DNA of 64,000 nucleotides from CAZKWG01 sp964615375. GTDB taxonomy: Bacteria > Myxococcota_A > UBA796 > CAZKWG01. A model generated the notes under the pieces. It was not told where the DNA came from. It worked only from the letters and a program-made list of their open reading frames with translations, and ran no database searches. Position 1 is the first letter of the stretch; each line of letters begins with the position of its first letter. The stretch is taken from assembly GCA_964615375.1 (NCBI GenBank), contig CAZTOW010000022.1, positions 81,045 through 145,044 on the forward strand, written 5' to 3'. Positions 57,408 through 64,000 of the stretch are shown piece after piece. A program made the translations under genes and the position numbers.

Positions 57408-57895
57408 TCATCCTTCATCGTCGAAGAGGTCGGCCACCCCGATCTCGATGAGCTCGAAGGGCTCGGCCCGGACCGTCTCGGCGCGCCCCGCCATCAGGAT
57501 CACCTGGTAGCCGCCTGGAGTCCAACGGTGGACGCGCAGGGTCTCGCGGTCGGGGTCGATGATCCAGTAATGGTGGATCTCAGCCTGATGGTAGATCTGA
57601 ACCTTGTCCCATGTGTCTCGCACGGCGTTGGAGCGGCTGAGGATCTCACAGGTCCAGTCAGGGGCGATCTCCACCGGGCTGCGATCCGGGAAGCGCGGGA
57701 GCCGCGCCCGTCCCCTTTACGATCGAAGCCTCCCAGGAGTCTGCCCGCGCGGTTTTGGGAGCTCCCGTGCCGCCCCGACGGCATCGCCTTGCGCACCAGC
57801 TCGCCCGCCAGCAGCTCGTGGAAGCGGTCGTCCTCCGGGATGGCGAAGAACTCCGCCTCCGTCGTGTACAGGAGCCGCTCTGCGCTCGAGGTCAT
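57408..57895 (-). pseudogene. Broken Uma2-family endonuclease gene
   Basis: Two frames together make a Uma2 (PD-(D/E)XK-like) protein. The first (from ATG 57895) gives the N-terminus FFAIPEDDRFHELLAGEL...RAGRLLGGFDRKG. The second (ending at 57408) gives the C-terminus LPRFPDRSPVEIAPDWTCEILS...HYWIIDPDRETLRVHRW. At about 57715 the frames switch, and the usual middle part with the catalytic Glu and Asp (about 30 residues of the core strand region) is missing. This is more than a simple frameshift and indicates a deletion. The family is often multi-copy and may relate to mobile DNA; this copy should be inactive. Confidence 0.75.
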
Positions 57896-57954
57896 GTGTC
57901 GAGGCTATCACGGCCGCCGCTCGTTGGCGGTGGAGCCCGCGGTACAGTCGCCGG

Positions 57955-58722
57955 ATGGTCCTTCTCCTCCTGCTCGCCTGCGAGCCGCCCCGGGTCGCCA
58001 CCGACACGGAGCGCTACGCCCAGCTCCTCCGGGACGGCTTCACCGACCCCGAGCAGGCCCTCGGCGTGTGCGCGAGCCTGGCCGACCCGGACCTGGCCGG
58101 GGACTGCGCGCTGGTCATCGCGATCCAGAGCGCGAAGGGCACGCGGCAGGACCCCGCGCTCTGGTGCGCCCGAGTGCCGGAGGGCGCCTGGCGGGACGAG
58201 TGCCACTTCGAAGGCGCCGAGATGATGGCCCGGCGCAACCAGCCGGATCGCGCCGCCGCCCTCTGCCGCCTGGCCGGCGCCTTCCGCGACGACTGCGGCA
58301 TGCACCTCTGGATGAACGAGCTCTCCCGCCTCAGCCAGGGGCTCACGCCCGCCACCCTCGCCGACGCCCTGCCCGCCGCCAGCGCCGCCTACGCCCGCTG
58401 GGCCCCGGCCCTGGCCGAGGACACCGACATCGAGGAGCGCTACTGGCGCATGTTCTACCAGGGCCTCTTCGGCCCGCGCGCCGCGGTGGACCTCTCCGTC
58501 TGCGCCCCGCTGCCCGAGGCCGACGCCCGCCGCTGCGAGCAGGCCGGCGCCGCCCTCTTCCTGGAGCAGCTGGGGCCCTTCCTGGTCCAGAGCGGCCGGA
58601 GCGCCGAGTTCTGCCGCGAGCCCGCCCGCTCCGAGCGCGTCGCCCCCTGGCTCGGCGCCCTCCCGCACCCCGCGCTCGACCAGGCGCTCCAGGCCCGCCA
58701 GCCCCAGCTCTGCGGGTGGTAG
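57955..58722 (+). CDS. Cys-rich lipoprotein of unknown function
   Basis: A 255-residue protein. The ATG at 57955 begins a very short lipoprotein signal (MVLLLLLAC). The mature part is helical with evenly placed Cys: LGVCASL, GDCALV, LWCARV, DECHFE, AALCRLA, DDCGMH, SVCAPL, RRCEQA, EFCREP and the C-terminal QLCGW. The recurring helix-Cys pattern suggests TPR/Sel1-like units cross-linked by disulfides, in line with an extracytoplasmic location. No family name can be given. It is convergent with the next gene, 7 bp away. Confidence 0.7.
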   Translation: MVLLLLLACEPPRVATDTERYAQLLRDGFTDPEQALGVCASLADPDLAGDCALVIAIQSAKGTRQDPALWCARVPEGAWRDECHFEGAEMMARRNQPDRAAALCRLAGAFRDDCGMHLWMNELSRLSQGLTPATLADALPAASAAYARWAPALAEDTDIEERYWRMFYQGLFGPRAAVDLSVCAPLPEADARRCEQAGAALFLEQLGPFLVQSGRSAEFCREPARSERVAPWLGALPHPALDQALQARQPQLCGW

Positions 58723-58729
58723 TCCAGCC

Positions 58730-60145
58730 CTACTTGTAGCTCTCCAGCGTCCGCCCCGACAGCGTCGGGTCCGCGCGCAGGCCGTCGAGGCCCTCCGCCC
58801 CCGGCCGCAGGAGCAGCGGACCCGCGGGCGCGTAGGTTGCGCGGATCTCCGCCTCCACCGCGTCTGGCAGCATCCCCAGCCGGTAGGTGTCCACCACCAC
58901 CGCGCAGTCCGCGGGGAGCTCGCCCTCGGAGAGCTCGGGCATCCAGGAGCCGTCCTCCAGGCCCTGCGCGAAGAGGGTGTCCAGGTACCAGTCCCTCACG
59001 CAGGGGCGGGCGAACCACAGCAGCCCCGCCGGGTCCAGCGCCGCCGTCTCCTCGCCCAGCCCCCGTCGGGCCGCGCGCAATGTCGCCACCGTGTCGTCCA
59101 GATCCGCGCGGAGCCCGCGTCCTATCTGGGTGAACGGCGATCCTCCCTGAAAAATCTGCGCCCCCAGGCACAGCAGCGCCGCCCCCGCCGCGAGCGCCCG
59201 CGTCCTCCCCGGGGCCAGCCCCTCCCAGCGCCGCGCCAGCAGCAGCGCGAAGAAGGGCGCGGGCAGGGCGAGCATGTAGCTCCAGGGGTGCGGGTGCAGG
59301 AGCGGGAAGCCCGCCGTGAGCAGCCCGAGCCCGACCAGCGCCCGCTCCTCCAGCGGCGCCTCCCGCGGCCGGCGCGCCCAGGCCATCAGCCCGAGCCCGA
59401 CCAGCGCCCACCAGCCGAGATCGCGGAGCAGCCAGCGCGTCAGCGCCTCTCCCGGGTCGGCGCGCCCGCTCCCCGCCAGCCGCACGAATTCCAACTGGGA
59501 CTGGATCCAGCTCCCCCACAGCCCTGTGGCCGTGAGCGTCAGGGCCCAGGCTCCTCCCACCCCCAGCAGCCCGAGCCCCACGCGCCGCCAGCTCAGGTCC
59601 CGCCCCCGCAGCAGGCCCGCCAGCCCCAGCAGGCCCACCCCGAAGAAGGCCCCCTTCAGGTGGTGCAGGGCCAGCCATCCCGCCGCCGCGCCCAGCCCCA
59701 GCGCCGCTCGGGGCGAGCGCTCCACCAGCCCGGCGAGCCCCAGCAGCAGCCCGGCCAGGATCGCGGCGTCATACCGGAATTCCAGCCCATGGACCAGGAA
59801 GGTCGCCTGGCAGAGCGTGAGCGTGAGCCCCGCCGCCAGCCCCGCCCCCCGCAGGCCCGCCGCCCGCGCCGCCACCCCCCAGCTCCCCAGCACCGCCCCC
59901 AGCGCCGCCAGCCGGCAGGCCAGGATCACCGCGCCCGGGTCCTCCAGGGTCCGTCCCAGCGCCCCCATCAGCAGCGTCCAGGGCATCACGAAGGCGGGCC
60001 GCGCGTCCACGCCGCCCAGCGCCAGCCACCCCGCCCGCAGCGCCAGCGGCTCGTCGAAGTTCAGGCGTCGCGTCAGCGCCAGGGCCACGAAGCCCCCCAG
60101 CGCCGCCGCCGCCGCGACCCACCACCCTGCTCGCCCCAGCCTCAT
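58730..60145 (-). CDS. GT39-like polytopic membrane glycosyltransferase
   Basis: A 471-residue integral membrane protein with about ten hydrophobic helices. After the first helix comes RRLNFDEPLALRAGW, the acidic pair expected of GT-C/PMT-type enzymes, and a long first outer loop. The C-terminal about 110 residues form a soluble domain (ALDPAGLLWFARPCVRDWYLDTLF). It is shorter than the GT39-like protein at 30665-33169 and lacks its N-terminal domain. It probably transfers a sugar from a polyprenyl carrier on the periplasmic side. It is 29 bp downstream of the cytochrome c gene, same strand. Confidence 0.7.
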   Translation of the reverse strand: MRLGRAGWWVAAAAALGGFVALALTRRLNFDEPLALRAGWLALGGVDARPAFVMPWTLLMGALGRTLEDPGAVILACRLAALGAVLGSWGVAARAAGLRGAGLAAGLTLTLCQATFLVHGLEFRYDAAILAGLLLGLAGLVERSPRAALGLGAAAGWLALHHLKGAFFGVGLLGLAGLLRGRDLSWRRVGLGLLGVGGAWALTLTATGLWGSWIQSQLEFVRLAGSGRADPGEALTRWLLRDLGWWALVGLGLMAWARRPREAPLEERALVGLGLLTAGFPLLHPHPWSYMLALPAPFFALLLARRWEGLAPGRTRALAAGAALLCLGAQIFQGGSPFTQIGRGLRADLDDTVATLRAARRGLGEETAALDPAGLLWFARPCVRDWYLDTLFAQGLEDGSWMPELSEGELPADCAVVVDTYRLGMLPDAVEAEIRATYAPAGPLLLRPGAEGLDGLRADPTLSGRTLESYK

Positions 60146-60174
60146 GGCCCGCGTTTATGCCACACGCCGCCTGC

Positions 60175-61092
60175 TCACCAGCGGTGCGTGCTCGGATCGA
60201 AGTCGTCCGGCTCCACGCTCTTCAGGTAGGCGGCGATGGCCAGCCGGTCCTCCTCGGAGAGCCAGGCGTAGCTGTCCACGACCTTCTCCGCCATGATCCA
60301 CTCCTCGTAGGCCATGGACCCGTCCGGCTTCTGCCCCGTCGCCAGGAAGCTGGCGATCTGCGCCTCCGACCAGCTCCCGATCCCCGCCGTGGGGTGCGGC
60401 GTCAGGTTGGGGTGGATCTCGCTCTTGCCCATGTTCGCCCCGCCCGCCAGATAGCGGCGCCGCTGCATCAGCCCCGTCCGCCCGCGCGGCGTGTGGCACT
60501 GATCGCAGTAGGCCACCGCCTGCACCAGGTAGGCGCCGCGGTTCCAGGTCTCGCTCTGGCTGGGGTCCGGCTCGTAGGGGCCCGAGCGGAACTCCAGCCC
60601 CCGCCAGATCCGCAGCAGGCCCGGCAGCCGATAGATGGGCTTCGGCTCGTGCTCGCGCTCCTCGCTCTTCACGGCCGGCTGCGAGCGCAGGTACACCCAG
60701 AGCGCGTGGATATCCTCGTCGGTCATCTTCGTGTAGGCCATGTAGGGGAAGGTGGGCCAGTAGATGCGCCCTTCTGGTGATCGCCCCTCGCGCATGGCGC
60801 GGAAGAAGTCCTCCTCGGTCCAGGCGCCGATGCCCGTCTCCACGTCCACGCTGATGTTCGGCGCGTAGAAGGTCCCGAACATGGTGGGCGCGTCCCGTCC
60901 GCCCGCCAGCGGGACCGGCTCGCCCCGCTTCGGCCAGCCGTCGGGGAGCGAGTGACAGCCCACGCAGCTCGCCGCCCGGTAGAGCTGCTCGCCGCGCTGG
61001 GCGATCGGATCGTCCGCCGGCGCGGGGGAGGCGGGGGCGGGGGCCGGCGCGGCCAGGCCGAGCCCGGCGAGGACGAGGAGCAAGGTCCGCAT
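60175..61092 (-). CDS. Dihaem cytochrome c, exported
   Basis: A 305-residue protein with a signal peptide (MRTLLLVLAGLGLAAPAPA) and two c-type haem sites: CVGCH (about 43-47) and CDQCH (about 196-200). Distal Met candidates are found in each half. The arrangement resembles cytochrome subunits of periplasmic alcohol/aldehyde dehydrogenases and similar electron-transfer proteins, but no dehydrogenase is next to it. The ATG at 61092 has GAGAGG at a good distance; a GTG two codons earlier is unlikely. Maturation would need the Ccm or Ccs machinery, not seen here. Confidence 0.88.
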   Translation of the reverse strand: MRTLLLVLAGLGLAAPAPAPASPAPADDPIAQRGEQLYRAASCVGCHSLPDGWPKRGEPVPLAGGRDAPTMFGTFYAPNISVDVETGIGAWTEEDFFRAMREGRSPEGRIYWPTFPYMAYTKMTDEDIHALWVYLRSQPAVKSEEREHEPKPIYRLPGLLRIWRGLEFRSGPYEPDPSQSETWNRGAYLVQAVAYCDQCHTPRGRTGLMQRRRYLAGGANMGKSEIHPNLTPHPTAGIGSWSEAQIASFLATGQKPDGSMAYEEWIMAEKVVDSYAWLSEEDRLAIAAYLKSVEPDDFDPSTHRW

Positions 61093-61200
61093 GGTCACAC
61101 CTCTCGCAATTCAAGTGATCATAACGCTCGCGTGGCCCTCGCAGGCTTTGCCGCGGTGAAACGATCTCATTAAGGTTCAGGGCTCTCCTGGAGGTTCAAC

Positions 61201-62088
61201 ATGAGTCGGAAGCTGGGTTCGATGCTGCTGGGCGCGCTGCTGCTGGGCGCGCTGCTGCTGGGCGCGAGCGTGACGGTGAGTGATGTGGCGCGCGCGGACG
61301 AGGCGACGCAGACGCCGTCCAAGAAGGGCCACTGGGTGGCGAGCGAGACCATCCAGATCGACGCCACCGCCGATCAGGTCTTCCGCTACACGGGCAGCCT
61401 GCCCAACTGGCAGCAGTGGACCCCCTGGAACAAGGAGAAGGATCCCACCAGCGTCTGGTCCTACAAGGGCGAGCCGGGCACCGTGGGCCACGAGATGAGC
61501 TGGGACGGCCCCGAGCTGGGCGTCGGGCGCATGGTGTTCACGAAGGTCGAGGGCACCACCGCCTACTACGACCTCTTCTTCGGCAAGTCCAAGACCGCCA
61601 ACCAGGGCTACATCGCCGCCGCGGGCTCCAGCCCCGTCACGGTGACCTGGTACACCGAGGGCAAGCTGAAGGGCATCAGCAAGCTCTTCAAGAAGAAGAT
61701 CGAGGCGGCGGTGGGCAAGGACTTCGAGGACGGGCTCGCGAAGCTCAAGCCTGTGGTCGAGGCCGCCGCCGCCCGTGAGGCCCACCGCGCGAAGGTCAAG
61801 GCCCTCGAGGACCAGATCACCGCGGAGAAGGCCACGCTCGCCACGCTCCAGCAAGCCGCCGACGCGCTCCGCGCCGAGGCCGAGGCCGCGCTCAAGGGCG
61901 CCGACGAGGCCCTGGCCGCGGCGAAGAAGCCCGCCCAGAAGAAGGCCGCCGGCGACGCGAAGGCCGCCGCCGAGGCGAAGAAGAGCGAGGCGGAGAAGGC
62001 CGCGCAGGTCGCCATGGCCCAGGCCGACAAGATCAAGGCGCTGGAGGGCGATCTGGAGAAGCTGAAGGCCGACGCTCCCAAGGACTGA
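61201..62088 (+). CDS. Exported SRPBCC-fold protein with Lys/Ala coiled-coil tail
   Basis: A 295-residue protein with a signal peptide whose core is encoded by a 15-bp unit repeated about three times (LLGALLLGALLLGA). Residues about 42-190 look like an SRPBCC/polyketide-cyclase-type lipid-binding domain (SETIQIDATADQVFRYTGSL, DGPELGVGRMVF, VTVTWYTEGKLKG). The last about 105 residues are an Ala/Lys/Glu-rich coiled coil (ALEDQITAEKATLATLQQAA). The ATG at 61201 follows GGAGG. A role in binding a small hydrophobic ligand at the cell envelope is possible; function is not known. Confidence 0.75.
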   Translation: MSRKLGSMLLGALLLGALLLGASVTVSDVARADEATQTPSKKGHWVASETIQIDATADQVFRYTGSLPNWQQWTPWNKEKDPTSVWSYKGEPGTVGHEMSWDGPELGVGRMVFTKVEGTTAYYDLFFGKSKTANQGYIAAAGSSPVTVTWYTEGKLKGISKLFKKKIEAAVGKDFEDGLAKLKPVVEAAAAREAHRAKVKALEDQITAEKATLATLQQAADALRAEAEAALKGADEALAAAKKPAQKKAAGDAKAAAEAKKSEAEKAAQVAMAQADKIKALEGDLEKLKADAPKD

Positions 62089-62126
62089 GCGCGGGCAAAG
62101 TGGTGCGGAATATGCTAGAATAGTTC

Positions 62127-63110
62127 ATGGCCCTGCCCCCGCGCTCACCTCCGCTCCCCTGGCACCCCGAGGCCGGCGCCCCGCCGCCGCGCCTCTGCCT
62201 GGCGGGGATCGCCGCCGCGCGCTGGGTGGATCACCCGCAGAACCCGCTGCTGGGCTCGCGTGGGCCTCCGCTCGCCGAGCCCACCTTCCTCCCGCCCGGC
62301 CAGACCCCCGACGAGCGCTGGCACCTCTTCGGGCGCTCCGGGCGCGGGATCGTCCACCGGGTCTCGGATGACGGCGTGAGCTGGTCCGGGCGCGAGGAGC
62401 CCGTCGTCCCCGAGGGGCGGGAGCCCTGCCTGGTCCAGGAGGGGGGGCGCTACCACCTGCTCTACGCGGTCTCCACCCGCGACCTGCCCTGGCGGGCCGC
62501 CGTCACCCACCTGGAGATCCGCAGCTCCGTCGACCTTCAGCGCTGGAGCGCGCCGCGCACGCTGCTGCGCCCCTGCCTGCCCTGGCACCGCGAGGGGGGC
62601 GAGTCGCTGGGCTCGCCCCGCCTGTTGCGCTTCGGGGGACGCCTGCGCCTCTACTTCGGCGCCGGGCGCGTTCGCCTCGAGGACCAGGGGCGCGACGTGA
62701 GCCGATCCATCGGGGTGGCCGAGTCGGAGAGCCTGGACGGCCCCTTCACCTGCGCGCGAGAGCCCCTGCTCGGCCCGGAACCGGGCGACCCGCTGGCGCG
62801 CCTGGCCGCAGGCACCCTCAGCGTGCTGCCGGTCGAGGATGGCCTCATCGGCTTTCAGTGCCCCTTGACCCAGGACCAGGAGGGGCGAACGCATGCGAGC
62901 GTGCGCGCGCTCGGATCCGCGGACGGGCTGCGCTGGCGGCCCCTCGGGGGAGCTCCCGCGCTGCGGGGCGGCGATCAGGGCCGTCCCGCCTGCCTGTACA
63001 GCGCCGAAGCGCGCGCGGTGGGCGGGGTGCTCCGCATGTACTACAGCGGGGGCGCGCGGAGGCGCTGGGGGGGCGAGGTGGGGTCGATCCACCTCGCCAT
63101 CGGAATCTAG
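62127..63110 (+). CDS. Glycosidase-like five-bladed propeller protein (GH43/GH32 type)
   Basis: A 327-residue protein without signal peptide. Repeated blade-type segments such as WHLFGRSGRGIVHRVSDDGVSW, REPCLVQEGGRYHLLYAV, LGSPRLLRFGGRLRLYFGAG and GVLRMYYSGGARR match the style of the GH43/GH32/GH62 furanosidase-like superfamily. I cannot assign the catalytic acids safely, so activity is uncertain. The bases before the ATG at 62127 read TATGCTAGAATAG. A -10 element this close would make the mRNA nearly leaderless, and no Shine-Dalgarno is visible. Confidence 0.6.
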   Translation: MALPPRSPPLPWHPEAGAPPPRLCLAGIAAARWVDHPQNPLLGSRGPPLAEPTFLPPGQTPDERWHLFGRSGRGIVHRVSDDGVSWSGREEPVVPEGREPCLVQEGGRYHLLYAVSTRDLPWRAAVTHLEIRSSVDLQRWSAPRTLLRPCLPWHREGGESLGSPRLLRFGGRLRLYFGAGRVRLEDQGRDVSRSIGVAESESLDGPFTCAREPLLGPEPGDPLARLAAGTLSVLPVEDGLIGFQCPLTQDQEGRTHASVRALGSADGLRWRPLGGAPALRGGDQGRPACLYSAEARAVGGVLRMYYSGGARRRWGGEVGSIHLAIGI

Positions 63111-63117
63111 GAGAAAG

Positions 63118-63193
63118 TGGCGCGACCTGCCAGAGCTCTGTACACTGCGCGACCTGAAGACTGCACGACCTGAAGACGGGGCGACCTCCAGGA
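63118..63193. promoter_or_regulatory. Direct repeats upstream of the TetR gene
   Basis: Two 16-bp units, TGCGCGACCTGAAGAC (63146-63161) and TGCACGACCTGAAGAC (63162-63177), abut exactly and differ at one base. A third degenerate unit with GGGGCGACCT follows in phase (63178-63193), and one GCGCGACCTG lies at 63121-63130. TACACT at 63141 could be a -10. The third unit runs into the ribosome site. The array is a likely binding region for the regulator, but it is not palindromic as most TetR operators are. Confidence 0.5.
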
Positions 63194-63201
63194 GGACGGG
63201 G

Positions 63202-63816
63202 ATGGCGAGACCGAAGGGCCGGACCGTGAAGCGCGAAGACGTGGTGAGCGCGGCGATGGCGCTGCTGGACGAGGGTGGACCCGACGCGGTCACCCTGAGC
63301 AACGTGGCGAACCGCCTCGGGCTCAGGACCCCCTCCCTCTACAACCACGTCGCAGGCTCCAGCGATCTGGAGCAGGCGGTGGTCCTGGAGGTGCTGGAGC
63401 GCACGGGCGCTGAGGTGCTGCACAGCCTGGAGCCGGAGATGCCCACGCGGGATCCCGAGGGATTCTTGCGCGCCTGGGCCTGGCGCTGGCGCTCCTACGC
63501 GCTGCGGAACCCGAGCCACATCAAGTTCCTGATGGCCGCCCCGGTGGACTGGTCGGCGATGCCATATTCCCCGACCTGGAACACGGTCATGGAGCGGCTC
63601 GGGCAGGCGATGGGGGCGATGGGCCTCGCGGGCGTCGATGCGCTCCACGGCGCGCGCTACACCATCTCCACCGTGCAGGGCTACGTCCGCTTCGAGCTGC
63701 GGGGCGCCCGCCTCCCGCCCGGTCAGGACGACCAGGGCTTCGGCTGGGCCCTCGATCGGGTCATGGAGGGGATCCGCATGCGCGCGCCCTCGTCTTCGGG
63801 CCTCAACGCCGCTTAG
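63202..63816 (+). CDS. TetR-family transcription regulator
   Basis: A 204-residue TetR-type protein. The N-terminal helix-turn-helix is at about 8-55 (DVVSAAMALLDEGGPDAVTLSNVANRLGLRTPSLYNHVAGSSDLEQAV). The C-terminal part has the TetR_C_33-like pattern (WRWRSYALRNPSHIKFLMAAPV) found in regulators with hydrophobic ligands. The ATG at 63202 has GGAGGAC upstream; frames extending further up are not supported. It is 91 bp after the propeller gene and has direct repeats before it and a strong terminator after it, so it is probably an independent unit. Confidence 0.9.
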   Translation: MARPKGRTVKREDVVSAAMALLDEGGPDAVTLSNVANRLGLRTPSLYNHVAGSSDLEQAVVLEVLERTGAEVLHSLEPEMPTRDPEGFLRAWAWRWRSYALRNPSHIKFLMAAPVDWSAMPYSPTWNTVMERLGQAMGAMGLAGVDALHGARYTISTVQGYVRFELRGARLPPGQDDQGFGWALDRVMEGIRMRAPSSSGLNAA

Positions 63817-63834
63817 GCGCGGGCTCCTTCGCCT

Positions 63835-63874
63835 CGCCAAGACGCGACCCCCGGTCGCGCCTTGGCGCTTTCTT
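63835..63874 (+). terminator. Strong intrinsic-type terminator after the TetR gene
   Basis: CGCCAAGACGCGACC pairs with GGTCGCGCCTTGGCG around CCC (one mismatch in 15 pairs), followed by CTTTCTT. It begins 19 bp after the TetR stop. Confidence 0.75.
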
Positions 63875-63881
63875 GCTGGTC

Positions 63882-63955
63882 GATAGCTCACAGTCGGGCG
63901 TTTCCTGGGGTTCGATACTTCATGGACACGTCAACGCCCGACTGCTGTCGCTATC
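63882..63955. repeat. Long inverted repeat at the window end
   Basis: CAGTCGGGCGTT (63891-63902) and AACGCCCGACTG (63933-63944) are perfect 12-bp arms around 30 bases. Outside them GATAGC (63882-63887) and GCTATC (63950-63955) extend the pairing after a small asymmetric bulge. No gene is visible here. It could be a structured RNA, a miniature element or part of a regulatory site of the next gene. Confidence 0.6.
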
Positions 63956-63971
63956 TCCCCGCATCCCGTTC

Positions 63972-63995
63972 GGAGCGCGTATGTTAACGCGCTCC
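63972..63995. repeat. Perfect 9-bp hairpin near the last bases
   Basis: GGAGCGCGT and ACGCGCTCC are perfectly complementary around ATGTTA. This is the third hairpin in the final 166 bp. The 184 bp after the TetR gene hold only these three structures as far as the window shows. Confidence 0.6.
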
Positions 63996-64000
63996 TGCTC

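Noticed and set aside
63882..63955. Integron attC site
   Set aside because: The arms lack the RYYYAAC and GTTRRRY core sites and no integrase or cassette genes are near.

Overview
The window is very G+C-rich and nearly all coding. Several traits suggest a myxobacterium-like (Myxococcota) genome. There are many short lipoproteins with Thr/Gly/Asp/Pro linkers behind the lipobox, and a MopE-type Asp/Asn/Cys metal-binding protein. There are also very large receptor-type Ser/Thr kinases, an NtrC-type two-component pair and long secreted Ig-repeat proteins. This is inferred from gene content; no rRNA or tRNA was seen.

Layout. 1-5201 (minus): a surface lipoprotein cut by the window edge, a sigma54-type response regulator, a decayed Rpn-type nuclease remnant, a sensor histidine kinase and a small secreted protein. 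5260-11073 (plus): two M16 peptidases, then two periplasmic PpiC/SurA-like chaperones and pdxA. 11027-11758 (minus) is a HEAT-repeat protein. 11887-17536 (plus): boxC and boxB of aerobic benzoyl-CoA degradation, coupled to a CehA-like lipoprotein metallohydrolase. 17542-25875: mixed accessory genes, namely an EG-repeat lipoprotein, LysR/pirin divergent pair, O-methyltransferase, serpin lipoprotein, M23 peptidase, small lipoprotein, JmjC-type oxygenase and a MopE-like protein. 26008-29737 (plus): a three-subunit molybdenum hydroxylase whose FAD subunit has the Cys spacing of 4-hydroxybenzoyl-CoA reductase. 29747-33169: a lipoprotein and a GT39-like membrane glycosyltransferase.

33175-50791 (minus) is the most distinctive part: four tandem, paralogous receptor kinases of about 1450 residues. 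Each has a cytoplasmic Hanks kinase domain, one membrane segment, and an extracytoplasmic part with helical repeats, an FG-GAP-like propeller and a beta-sandwich-like domain. The two middle genes share a 767-bp block that is identical base for base and covers nearly the whole kinase domain. Their sensor parts, however, pair differently (1 with 2, 3 with 4). This points to gene conversion or kinase-module exchange inside a receptor array.

50902-64000: a phosphohexomutase, a DUF6929-like protein, a muramidase-like protein, an Ig/lamin-tail lipoprotein whose Shine-Dalgarno lies in a perfect hairpin, a broken Uma2 nuclease gene, a Cys-rich lipoprotein, a second GT39-like protein, a dihaem cytochrome c, an SRPBCC protein with a Lys/Ala coiled-coil tail, a glycosidase-like propeller and a TetR regulator. 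The window ends with a strong terminator and two further dyads.

How parts fit together. 4-hydroxybenzoyl-CoA reductase would make benzoyl-CoA, which BoxB epoxidises and BoxC cleaves, so the two separate clusters could form one aromatic route. BoxA and CoA ligases are not in the window. The kinase array, the histidine kinase/response regulator pair and the many surface lipoproteins suggest heavy investment in sensing the environment or other cells.
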